In this document: positions 27,622 through 34,057 of the stretch, one piece after another | Layout of the letters: every line of letters begins with the position of its first letter | Numbering within the stretch: the stretch's first letter is position 1 | Assembly (NCBI GenBank): GCA_020845805.1 | Contig: JADLFD010000115.1 | Span: 1-41,544, forward strand | Length of the DNA: 41,544 bases | Direction: 5' to 3' | Origin: Verrucomicrobiales bacterium | GTDB taxonomy: Bacteria > Verrucomicrobiota > Verrucomicrobiia > Limisphaerales > CAIMTB01 | The notes under the pieces: generated by a model | Database searches by the model: none | What the model was told of the DNA's origin: nothing | What the model saw: the letters and a program-made list of their open reading frames with translations, nothing else | Translations under genes and position numbers: made by a program

Positions 27622-28622
27622 TCCATATCCACGATGCCGCCGTAGAACCCGAGCCAGAACGAGACGATCTGCCATACTGCCGCGAGCATGACCGCACCGT
27701 AGAGCAATCCGGTGAGGAGTCCGGCGGCGATGCGCATGAGCCGCAGGCCTTCATCCTGGTAGTGTTCGCTGAGGCGCGGCAGGGCGTCATCGACTCGGCC
27801 GGACACCTCGCTGGTGGCATAAATGCTGGAGAAGTGGGGCGGGAACGCGGCGCTGGTGAGGAGGATATCCCCGGCGGATTCGCCGCGGTCGAGGCGGGGG
27901 ATCCAGGTGTCGATTTCGCGTTCGAGCGCGGGGGATCCGCTGGCGGCGGCGGCGGTGGGCCAGGCGCGGGTGGCAGGGACGCCGGCATTGAAGAGGGCGT
28001 CGAGCGCAAGGCTGAACCGGGAGAGCGCGATGGCGCGGCGGGCTTTGCCGAGGATGGGGACGAGTCGCGTGACGGATTCGAGGAGCGAGCGCCAGGTACG
28101 GCCCTGGCTGTCCTGGGAGGCGAAGATGACCAGGATGGCGACCACGTAGAACGGAGTGAAGAACGCGGCTTTGCGTGAGAGGAACAGGAGGACGTTGCCG
28201 GTCTGGACGAGATCGATGAGATGACCGACGGGCATGATGAGGAACGCGACGTGGAAGAGCAGCGCGGGGTAGGCGAGTCCCATAAGGATCTGGCGCATGA
28301 GCCGCGCGCGGTCCTGGTACGCCTTGGAAAGGATGCGGCAGACGGCATCGAGGCGGCCGCTTTGTTCGCCGGCGCTGAGCAGGGCGACATCGAACTCGGG
28401 GGCCCAACCGCCGAGTGAGTGCACGGCTTCATCGAGAGTGCTGCCGCTGCGCAGACGTTCGAGGATGGCCGAGATGGGCTGGCGCAGGCCCACGGCGGGC
28501 GGGTTGCGCTCGAGGAGTTCGAGGGTGCGGATCAGCGGGAGCCCCGAGGAGACCGACGAGGCGATCTGATGATAGAAGTCAGAGCGGGCCGCGAGTTGCG
28601 TGGGGAAGAAGATGAAAGCCAT
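27618..28622 (-). CDS. gspF: Type II secretion system F family protein (GspF-like)
   Basis: A 334-residue inner-membrane protein of the GspF/PilC family, the platform protein of type II secretion and type IV pili. Two helical T2SSF domains (about residues 14-135 and 205-325) carry the repeated pattern: [22 protein letters not shown] and [32 protein letters not shown] and [16 protein letters not shown]. Membrane helices lie near 112-135, 150-172 and 300-328. No GspE ATPase, secretin or pseudopilin gene is in the window, so it is an orphan here. It is 37 bases after thioredoxin and overlaps the aminotransferase start, suggesting one transcript. It is shorter than typical GspF (about 400). Confidence 0.9.
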   Translation of the reverse strand: MAFIFFPTQLAARSDFYHQIASSVSSGLPLIRTLELLERNPPAVGLRQPISAILERLRSGSTLDEAVHSLGGWAPEFDVALLSAGEQSGRLDAVCRILSKAYQDRARLMRQILMGLAYPALLFHVAFLIMPVGHLIDLVQTGNVLLFLSRKAAFFTPFYVVAILVIFASQDSQGRTWRSLLESVTRLVPILGKARRAIALSRFSLALDALFNAGVPATRAWPTAAAASGSPALEREIDTWIPRLDRGESAGDILLTSAAFPPHFSSIYATSEVSGRVDDALPRLSEHYQDEGLRLMRIAAGLLTGLLYGAVMLAAVWQIVSFWLGFYGGIVDME

Positions 28623-28659
28623 GGCCGGCGGCCCGCGGCCCAGGCGTGGACCTCACGGA

Positions 28660-28989
28660 CTAGAGGTAGGGCTCGATCGTTTCGCGGATGGCGCGCTTGC
28701 CTTTGGCGCCGCGCATCTGATCGACGATCTGGCCGCCCTTGAAGACGAGCAGCGTGGGGATGGCGGTGATCCCGTACTGCGCCGCGAGGGCGGTTTCCTT
28801 GTCGATGTCGACCTTGGCGATGGCGAGTTGGCCCTCGAGTTCGGTGGCCAGTTCGTCCAGGACCGGGGCGATCATCTTGCACGGGCCGCACCACTCCGCC
28901 CAGAAGTCGACCAGGACCGGAGTGGTGGATTTCAGGACCTCGGAGTCGAAGCTGGCTTCGGTGACATTCTTGATAAGCGGGGACGCCAT
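28660..28989 (-). CDS. trxA: Thioredoxin
   Basis: A 109-residue cytoplasmic disulfide reductant, the standard thioredoxin length. The active site is WCGPC (residues 33-37) in the context VLVDFWAEWCGPCKM, followed by VDIDKE, YGITAIPTLLVFKGG with the cis-Pro at about 76, and a C-terminal helix. It reduces disulfides in ribonucleotide reductase and other targets, using thioredoxin reductase, which is not in the window. It lies 60 bases after the Pro/Ala-rich membrane protein gene and 37 before gspF. No clear ribosome binding site. Confidence 0.96.
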   Translation of the reverse strand: MASPLIKNVTEASFDSEVLKSTTPVLVDFWAEWCGPCKMIAPVLDELATELEGQLAIAKVDIDKETALAAQYGITAIPTLLVFKGGQIVDQMRGAKGKRAIRETIEPYL

Positions 28990-29049
28990 AATGGGTACGA
29001 ATGATGCCGGGGAGGCGGAACGCGATTGGCTGCGGGGGTCGAGCGGCGG

Positions 29050-29451
29050 CTAGCTGTCGATCTGGATGCCCATGGCGATGAGGACTACATGGATCAGAAA
29101 TGCCAGGCCGATGATGGCCGCGGCCACGGCGAGGCCCTTGTCGAGTCCCGAGATTCCGGCGCCGGCATAGGCGGGCGCGGGTGCGGGGCGGCTCATGGGG
29201 GCAGGGGCCGGCGACGCGGGCTTGCTGGCGGCGGGAGCGGCCGCAGTCGCCGGCGCAGGCTTGGCCGCGGCAGGGGCGGGCGCCGCGGCTCCGGGGGTGG
29301 CTGAAGGCGCGGGCGAGGGAAGACGCACCGTGGGCGCGGCCGTCGGCTTGGGCGGCAGCGCGATGCGGACGGTTTCCTTCTTGGGCTGAACTTTGGCGGC
29401 TTCTCCCGGCGTGGGCGGAACCGGCGGTGTGCTGGGTGCGTTTTCCGACAT
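29050..29451 (-). CDS. Pro/Ala-rich protein with C-terminal membrane helix
   Basis: A 133-residue protein of unknown function. The first 95 residues are low-complexity Pro, Ala, Lys and Ser (PAPAAAKPAPATAAAPAASKP and similar), with KKETVRIALPPKP near the start. A hydrophobic helix follows at about 105-127 (GLAVAAAIIGLAFLIHVVLIAMG), leaving a few residues at the end, so it should be a tail-anchored membrane protein with a long, flexible cytoplasmic or wall-spanning arm. Proteins of this shape occur near type II secretion or pilus genes in Verrucomicrobia, but no homologue is recognised. It is the first gene of a probable group with trxA, gspF and the aminotransferase. Confidence 0.68.
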   Translation of the reverse strand: MSENAPSTPPVPPTPGEAAKVQPKKETVRIALPPKPTAAPTVRLPSPAPSATPGAAAPAPAAAKPAPATAAAPAASKPASPAPAPMSRPAPAPAYAGAGISGLDKGLAVAAAIIGLAFLIHVVLIAMGIQIDS

Positions 29452-29520
29452 AGGCTTTTCGCGAAGCTAGGTAGGGCGTCGGAAGAGTGTCAAACCTTTT
29501 GGCCCGAGAGCAGGCGTGCC

Positions 29521-29556
29521 AAAAAAAAAGAACCGGAGGCGGGAGGCCTCCGGTTC
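29521..29556 (-). terminator. Intrinsic terminator of the RRM gene
   Basis: Read on the minus strand: an 11-bp perfect stem (29546-29556 with 29530-29540, GAACCGGAGGC type) with a five-base loop, followed by nine T (29521-29529). It lies 33 bases after the stop of the RRM protein gene and 70 bases before the next minus-strand start. This is the only classical terminator in the window. Confidence 0.9.
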
Positions 29557-29589
29557 GCGAAAATGCGACAGGAATTTGGGGGTCGCGTT

Positions 29590-30015
29590 TCAGCGACGAT
29601 CCCCGTACGAGCGGCGTTCGCCACGATCGCCGCGGTCGCCGCCACCACGATCCCAGCGTCCACCGCCGCCGCCACCGCCACCACGATCCCCGCGATCGCC
29701 GCGGTCCCCGCCACGGCTGTAGCCGCCACCACCGCCACCGCCGCCTTCACGGGGCGGGCGGTCCTCTTTCGGGCGCGCGACGTTCACCGTCAGGTTGCGC
29801 CCCTGGAATTCCTTGTTGTGGAAGATTTCCACGGCCTTGTTCGCCTCTTCCGGCGTGCCCATTTCGATGAAGGCGAAGCCGCGTGATTTCCCGGTGAACT
29901 TGTCGAACACGACGTCTGCCGCGCGCACCAATCCCGCCTGCGAGAAATAGTCCACGAGGTCGTTTTCAAGCGTGTTGTAGGAGAGGTTCCCTACGAACAA
30001 CCTGGCTGCATTCAT
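29590..30015 (-). CDS. Glycine-rich RRM RNA-binding protein
   Basis: A 141-residue RNA-binding protein. Residues about 5-82 form one RRM fold: RNP2 is LFVGNL (6-11), RNP1 is KSRGFAFIEM (48-57), and VYF-type aromatic positions are present. From residue 88 the chain is Gly-rich with repeats of RGD and GDRGD plus GGGGGGG runs, ending RRSYGDRR: an RGG-like tail that can bind RNA weakly. Bacterial proteins of this form are often induced by cold, but no regulatory motif is seen here. It has an unusually long 5' flank (312 bases to the next gene) and a strong terminator, so it is a single-gene transcript. The glycine-rich coding DNA is repetitive. Confidence 0.93.
   Translation of the reverse strand: MNAARLFVGNLSYNTLENDLVDYFSQAGLVRAADVVFDKFTGKSRGFAFIEMGTPEEANKAVEIFHNKEFQGRNLTVNVARPKEDRPPREGGGGGGGGYSRGGDRGDRGDRGGGGGGGGRWDRGGGDRGDRGERRSYGDRR
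29625..29745. repeat. Low-complexity repeat coding a Gly/Arg/Asp tail
   Basis: This stretch is rich in repeats of GATCGCCGCGG and CCACCGCC types that code on the minus strand for the RGD/GGG tail of the RRM protein. It is coding repetition, not a CRISPR array: units vary in length and there are no constant repeats with unique spacers. Confidence 0.7.
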
Positions 30016-30327
30016 GTTTGGCGTGTCCTGCCCAGAAACCCAGTGGAGGGGACGTGCACTCGCAGCGTCACGAAGTGTGGCCGAGAAGTCTCAACCGACA
30101 GCCTGTCTACCGACACCGACACCGTTAGTTCTTGGCACCGACGCGCGGACGGTGGCATTCGGAAAACGCGTCGTCAATCTGCTAAACCTTGCGGCGTGGA
30201 CAGGTGCGAAATCGGGGGTTTGGGACCCTGGCGCGGAGCGTTCAGGGCCAGCCTGGCAGCGGGTCGAATCGGGTTCCCAGGCCGGTCCCCAGGCAGGTCA
30301 CAGGTCCGGGGTGGGGACGTCGGAAGC
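30016..30327. other. Intergenic region upstream of the RRM gene
   Basis: 312 bases without a gene. It should hold the RRM promoter on the minus strand; TTGACG occurs there (about 30174-30179, minus), but no good -10 follows. GTCCCCA (30285-30291) pairs with TGGGGAC (30312-30318) 10 bases after the recombinase stop, a weak stem that could help end transcription. The T-rich stretch typical of an intrinsic terminator is missing. No tRNA, CRISPR or other gene seen. Confidence 0.5.
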
Positions 30328-31338
30328 CTAGGTGTTGCGCGTGCGTGCGCGCGGGTGCGCTTCGCGATACGCGCTGCGGAGTCGTTCGGGGGTGACGTGG
30401 GTGTAGACCTGGGTGGTGGCGAGTTGAGCGTGGCCGAGCATTTCCTGGACGCTGCGCAAGTCAGCCCCCGCATCGAGGAGATGCGTGGCGAAGCTGTGGC
30501 GGAGCTTGTGCGGGGTGAGGGAGGGGTCGAGTCCGCTGGCGAGCAGGTACTGCTTGAGCCGATGCTGCACCGTGCGGGCGGGCACGGGGCGCGGGTCGTC
30601 GGGGCCCCGCCAGAAGACGGGTTGCGCCTCGGTGGGGGTGGCGCCGAGCGCGGTCCAATAGTGCGCGAGGGCGGTGAGGGCGTGACGGCCCACGGGGACG
30701 AGACGTTCCTTCTTCCCTTTGCCGCGGATGCGCGCGAGGGCTTCCCTCAGGTCGAGTTCGTGAGCGCGGAGTCCGCAGAGTTCGCTGATGCGGAGTCCGC
30801 ACGAGTAGGCCATTTCGAGCATCGCCGTATCGCGCGCGCGCACCTCGTCTCCCACCGGGCGGCCGCGGGCGGGCGATTCCGGGTTTCGTGCCTCGAGGGA
30901 GGCGGGGGCGGCGACGAGCGCACCGACCTGATCGACGGACAGGAATCGCGCCAGTCGGCGCGGCACGCGGGGAAGGGCGAGATCCTTGAGGGGCAGGGTG
31001 GTGAGTTTTCCCTGGCGCACGAGATGCCGGTAGAACGTGCGGAGCGCGGAGAAGCGCACGCGGATGGCGGAGGGGCTGAGGCCGAGGCGGCCCAGGTGGC
31101 GCAGGTGGAAGCGGAAGGTTTCACGGGGCACGTGCGGCCAGTCCGGGGGGCGGCGGTGCTGCGCCTCGTGCCAGGCGGAGAACTCGCGCAGGGCGTGCGC
31201 GTAATTGCGCAGGGTGTGGGGTGAGACACCGCGCTCGGTGGCGAGATGCTCGAGGAACGCGTCGCAGAGAGCGTCGGAACGCGGAGCCGGCCCGCCGTCT
31301 GGGGAGGCGTCGGAAGGCGGCGACCCGGGGGCGTTCAT
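30328..31338 (-). CDS. xerC: Tyrosine recombinase, XerC/XerD type
   Basis: A 336-residue site-specific recombinase. The N-terminal SAM-like domain (about residues 25-115) includes HLATERGVSPHTLRNYAHALREF. The catalytic domain has Arg in SCGLRISELCGL, Lys in GKGKKERLVPVG, HxxR in HKLRHSFATHLL, His in MLGHAQLATTQVY and the nucleophile Tyr of that same QVYTHV segment. Length and order fit XerC or XerD, which resolve chromosome dimers; integron and phage integrases differ mainly in extra domains. The C-terminus is short and basic. Its ATG lies only four bases after the glycosyltransferase stop, an odd partnership. No att-like site was recognised. XerC rather than XerD is a guess. Confidence 0.9.
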   Translation of the reverse strand: MNAPGSPPSDASPDGGPAPRSDALCDAFLEHLATERGVSPHTLRNYAHALREFSAWHEAQHRRPPDWPHVPRETFRFHLRHLGRLGLSPSAIRVRFSALRTFYRHLVRQGKLTTLPLKDLALPRVPRRLARFLSVDQVGALVAAPASLEARNPESPARGRPVGDEVRARDTAMLEMAYSCGLRISELCGLRAHELDLREALARIRGKGKKERLVPVGRHALTALAHYWTALGATPTEAQPVFWRGPDDPRPVPARTVQHRLKQYLLASGLDPSLTPHKLRHSFATHLLDAGADLRSVQEMLGHAQLATTQVYTHVTPERLRSAYREAHPRARTRNT

Positions 31339-31342
31339 GGGG

Positions 31343-32530
31343 TCAGGAGTCGAGGGCGACGCGGTAGGCGCGGGTGAGTTGTTCCACGGACCGTTCCCAG
31401 TTGAGTTCGGTGCGCATGCGATCGAGGCCGACGGCGCCCATGCGTTCGCGGGCCGCGGGGTCGTCGAGGAGCCGGACGATGGCCTCGCCGAGCGCGGCGG
31501 ACGAGTTCTCCGGGACATAGAGGGCGGCATCCCCGGCGGAGTAGCGCCCTTCGCGCACGTCGAACATGACCTGAGGTTTTCCGAAGGCCATGTACTCGAG
31601 CGTCTTGTTCATCGTGCAATGGTCGTTGTACTCGTTCGAGGGATCGCACGCGACCCCCAGGTCGATGGTTTGCAGCGCGGAGAACAGGAACTCGTTGGTC
31701 ACGCGCCCGGGCAGGTCGACGAAAGCCTGGAGTCCCCAGGCATCGCGCTGGTGCACGAGGCGTTCGTGCTCGGGACCGGTGCCCATGAGGAGGAACTGAA
31801 CGTCGGTGCGTCCGAGCGTCTGCACCACATGGCGCGCGGCTTCGATCAGATGGATGACCCCATCGGCGTTCCCCATGACGCCCACGTAGCCGACGAGGTG
31901 GCGGCGGCCTTTCCGGAGCGCGGGATTGGGGGCGACGTTGCCGGTGCTGATTTTCGGCGCGGTACGGACGATGAACACCTCCCACGGCGAGAGTCGGCCG
32001 CGGGTGAGGGCGACTTCCTGCACGGAACGGTTGGTGGCGAGGGCCACGTCGGCGCAGGCGTAGGTGAGGCGTTCCGCCAGGCGGACCGCCCAGTAGAACA
32101 GGCCGCGGCGCTGGAACTTGGCCTCGTAGAACTCCGGCCACACGTCGTGGATGTCGTAGATCACGCGGGTGCCGAACAGGAGCTTGAACGGCCACGCGAC
32201 GGCGAAGAGCAGGTCGGGCGGATTGCAGAGGTGGATGACCTGAAAGCGGTGTCGTCGCCAGGCTTTCCAGGCGAGGCGCGTCTCACCGATCAGGGCGGAG
32301 GCGTATTCACCGAGGAACCCGACCAGCCCGCCGGCTTCGTCGCTGATCCAGTGGCGGTAGATATGGATGCCGTCGAGGCATTCGTAGGCGGCGTGGTACC
32401 CGCGCATCTTGGGGCAGATCACCACCACCTCGTACCCGGCGTCGCGCAGGGCGCACGATTCCTGCCAGACCCGGCGATCGAGCGGGACGGGGAGGTTTTC
32501 CACCACGATGAGGATCGCGGGCTTGGACAT
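31343..32530 (-). CDS. Glycosyltransferase (GT4-like)
   Basis: A 395-residue cytoplasmic glycosyltransferase of the GT-B fold that should add a sugar to a polysaccharide or lipid carrier. The donor half has VVENLPVPLDRRVWQESCALRDAGYEV (N-terminus), VYDIHDVWPEFYEAKF-like middle with VIHLCNPPDLLF; the acceptor half has LVGYVGVMGNADGVIHL, FLLMGTGPEHERLV, EYNDHCTMNKTLEYMAFGKP (the nucleotide-binding EX7E-like region). The GEDADGV-type GXGV is changed. An upstream in-frame ATG at 32602 sits in the dehydrogenase gene; the ATG at 32530, before MSKPAILIVVEN, is chosen. It is 10 bases after the AlgD-like gene stop and four before xerC, so probably one operon. Acceptor sugar unknown. Confidence 0.88.
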   Translation of the reverse strand: MSKPAILIVVENLPVPLDRRVWQESCALRDAGYEVVVICPKMRGYHAAYECLDGIHIYRHWISDEAGGLVGFLGEYASALIGETRLAWKAWRRHRFQVIHLCNPPDLLFAVAWPFKLLFGTRVIYDIHDVWPEFYEAKFQRRGLFYWAVRLAERLTYACADVALATNRSVQEVALTRGRLSPWEVFIVRTAPKISTGNVAPNPALRKGRRHLVGYVGVMGNADGVIHLIEAARHVVQTLGRTDVQFLLMGTGPEHERLVHQRDAWGLQAFVDLPGRVTNEFLFSALQTIDLGVACDPSNEYNDHCTMNKTLEYMAFGKPQVMFDVREGRYSAGDAALYVPENSSAALGEAIVRLLDDPAARERMGAVGLDRMRTELNWERSVEQLTRAYRVALDS

Positions 32531-32540
32531 GGGCGGAGGG

Positions 32541-33839
32541 TTACCAGCAGAAACCGTCGTAGGGGGCGCCGAGCGTACGCAGTTCGGGCCAGCCGTTGAC
32601 ATCGAGGAGGGTGTGCTCGGCGGTGAGGAGCGGGGCGAGTTGATCGGTGGGAACGACTTTCTGCGCGGCCACCACGAGGCCGCGGGTGCCGAGCGCGGCG
32701 CGGAGGTCGGTGTGCAGCAAGCTCGCGAGGTGCGGCATGCGGGTGTCGATGACGCGCTTGTTCGAGCCGACCAGCGCCGCGAGGTTGAGTTGCGGGTCGT
32801 AGATGCGGAGGCGATGACCGCGCCCGAGGCAGTGTTGGGCCACCTCGACCATGGCGCTTTCGCGGAGGTCGTCGGTCTGGGATTTGAAGGAGAGGCCGAG
32901 GATGACGATTTCCTGGTGGCCGCTCGTGGCGATGCGTTCCATCAGGCTCTGGAGGTGGCGATCGTTGCTCGGCAGCAGGCTTTCCACCAGGGGCAGGCTG
33001 GCGCCGGTGAGGCGCGCTCGGTGGACGAGGGCACGCACGTCCTTCGGCAGGCAAGAGCCACCGAACGGATTGCCGGGGCGCAGGTAGTACGGCGAGATAT
33101 TGAGGCGCGTGTCCTGGCAAAGCAGTTGCATGACCGCCTGCGCATCGACGGACAGCGCTTTGCCGAGGCGTCCGATCTCGTTGGCAAACGCCACCTTGGT
33201 CGCGTGGAACGCGTTGCAGGCGTACTTCAGGAGTTCCGCGGTCTCCCAGGACACGGTCGGAGTGCCCTGGCCGAAGAGCGGTGCCAGGGCGGTAGGGATG
33301 GCGCCGCCGTCATGGGTGCCAACGGCGGCGAGCGAGGGTTCCTCGAAATCACGGACGGCGGTGCCTTCGCGCAGGAACTCGGGGAAATAGTAGACGGGCA
33401 GCGCGCCGCTGGATTGGAGGTCGGCCGCGAATTCGGCGACGAGTTGGCGCGTGCTGCCGGGAAGCATCGTGCTGCGCAGCACCAGCGCGTGGGGGCGCGA
33501 TTTGCGGCGCACGGCTTCAGCGATCTCCCGCGTCACCTGCCGCACAAAGCTGAGGTCGAGACCGCCGCTGACGGTGGAGGGGGTGCCGACGCAGACCAGC
33601 GAGAGATCGGTTTCGCCCACCGCGTGCGAGGCGTCGGTGGTGGCCGAAAGCCGGCCTTCGCGCAGCGCGGCGCCCAGGCGTTCCTCGAGTCCCGGCTCAA
33701 TGATTGGCGGACGGCCGTGATTGAGTTCCTCGACCTTGGAGGCGGCCACGTCGACTCCCGTCACGCGATGCCCGCGGGCGGCGAGGCATCCGGCGGTGAC
33801 GGCGCCGACATAGCCGAGGCCGAAGACGGAAACGTTCAT
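32541..33839 (-). CDS. algD: GDP-mannose 6-dehydrogenase-like (AlgD family)
   Basis: A 432-residue NAD-dependent sugar-nucleotide dehydrogenase that oxidises C6 of GDP-mannose to GDP-mannuronate for alginate-type polymers. NAD binding: MNVSVFGLGYVGAVTAGCLA. Catalytic Cys263 in NPFGGSCLPKDVRAL, with Lys in the same motif; PEFLREGTA and ANEIGRLGK are family segments. The phrase GGSCLPKDVRALVHRA and the C-terminal FCW closely resemble AlgD (which also ends with CW) rather than UDP-glucose dehydrogenase. No alginate synthase genes (alg8/44) lie in the window, so the polymer made is not shown. It heads the group with the glycosyltransferase and xerC. The start ATG is 219 bases from the divergent fusion gene. 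Confidence 0.86.
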   Translation of the reverse strand: MNVSVFGLGYVGAVTAGCLAARGHRVTGVDVAASKVEELNHGRPPIIEPGLEERLGAALREGRLSATTDASHAVGETDLSLVCVGTPSTVSGGLDLSFVRQVTREIAEAVRRKSRPHALVLRSTMLPGSTRQLVAEFAADLQSSGALPVYYFPEFLREGTAVRDFEEPSLAAVGTHDGGAIPTALAPLFGQGTPTVSWETAELLKYACNAFHATKVAFANEIGRLGKALSVDAQAVMQLLCQDTRLNISPYYLRPGNPFGGSCLPKDVRALVHRARLTGASLPLVESLLPSNDRHLQSLMERIATSGHQEIVILGLSFKSQTDDLRESAMVEVAQHCLGRGHRLRIYDPQLNLAALVGSNKRVIDTRMPHLASLLHTDLRAALGTRGLVVAAQKVVPTDQLAPLLTAEHTLLDVNGWPELRTLGAPYDGFCW

Positions 33840-33961
33840 GAGCGGCGAAGGCTAGCCTGCCAGCCCGCGGCGCCTCAAGGGCGCGGTGGAAATCGAGGGG
33901 CGGGTCTGAACCTGGGCTCCGGATCCGACGCCAGGAGCCTGGGAGACAGGTGAGGATAGGC

Positions 33962-34037
33962 GACGCCACGCCGGTCGATCCTCCTCCTCCGGGACCGGAG
34001 GTGCCTGTCCTCCGCGGTGAGCATCGACCGGGGCGTC
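33962..34037 (+). promoter_or_regulatory. Structured leader with mutually exclusive hairpins
   Basis: Before the fusion gene the two arms 33962-33967/34032-34037 (GACGCC/GGCGTC) and 33971-33979/34023-34031 (CCGGTCGAT/ATCGACCGG) pair, separated by a three-base bulge. Inside, CGGAGG (33996-34001) can pair with CCTCCG upstream (33986-33991, loop GGAC) or with CCTCCG downstream (34009-34014, loop TGCCTGT), not both. The ATG follows 20 bases after the outer arm. Such a switchable leader suggests regulation of the serine hydrolase-DUF1593 gene by an unknown signal, or a transcript-ending structure for the divergent operon. GC-rich DNA makes some pairing likely by chance. Confidence 0.4.
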
Positions 34038-34057
34038 GTCCCCGGGCAGGATGGGGC

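Noticed and set aside
29625-29745. Repetitive block resembling a CRISPR array
   Set aside because: It codes the Gly-rich RRM tail; units are irregular and lack spacers.
30250-30270. GGTCGAATC, like a tRNA T-loop
   Set aside because: No acceptor, D or anticodon stems can be drawn around it.
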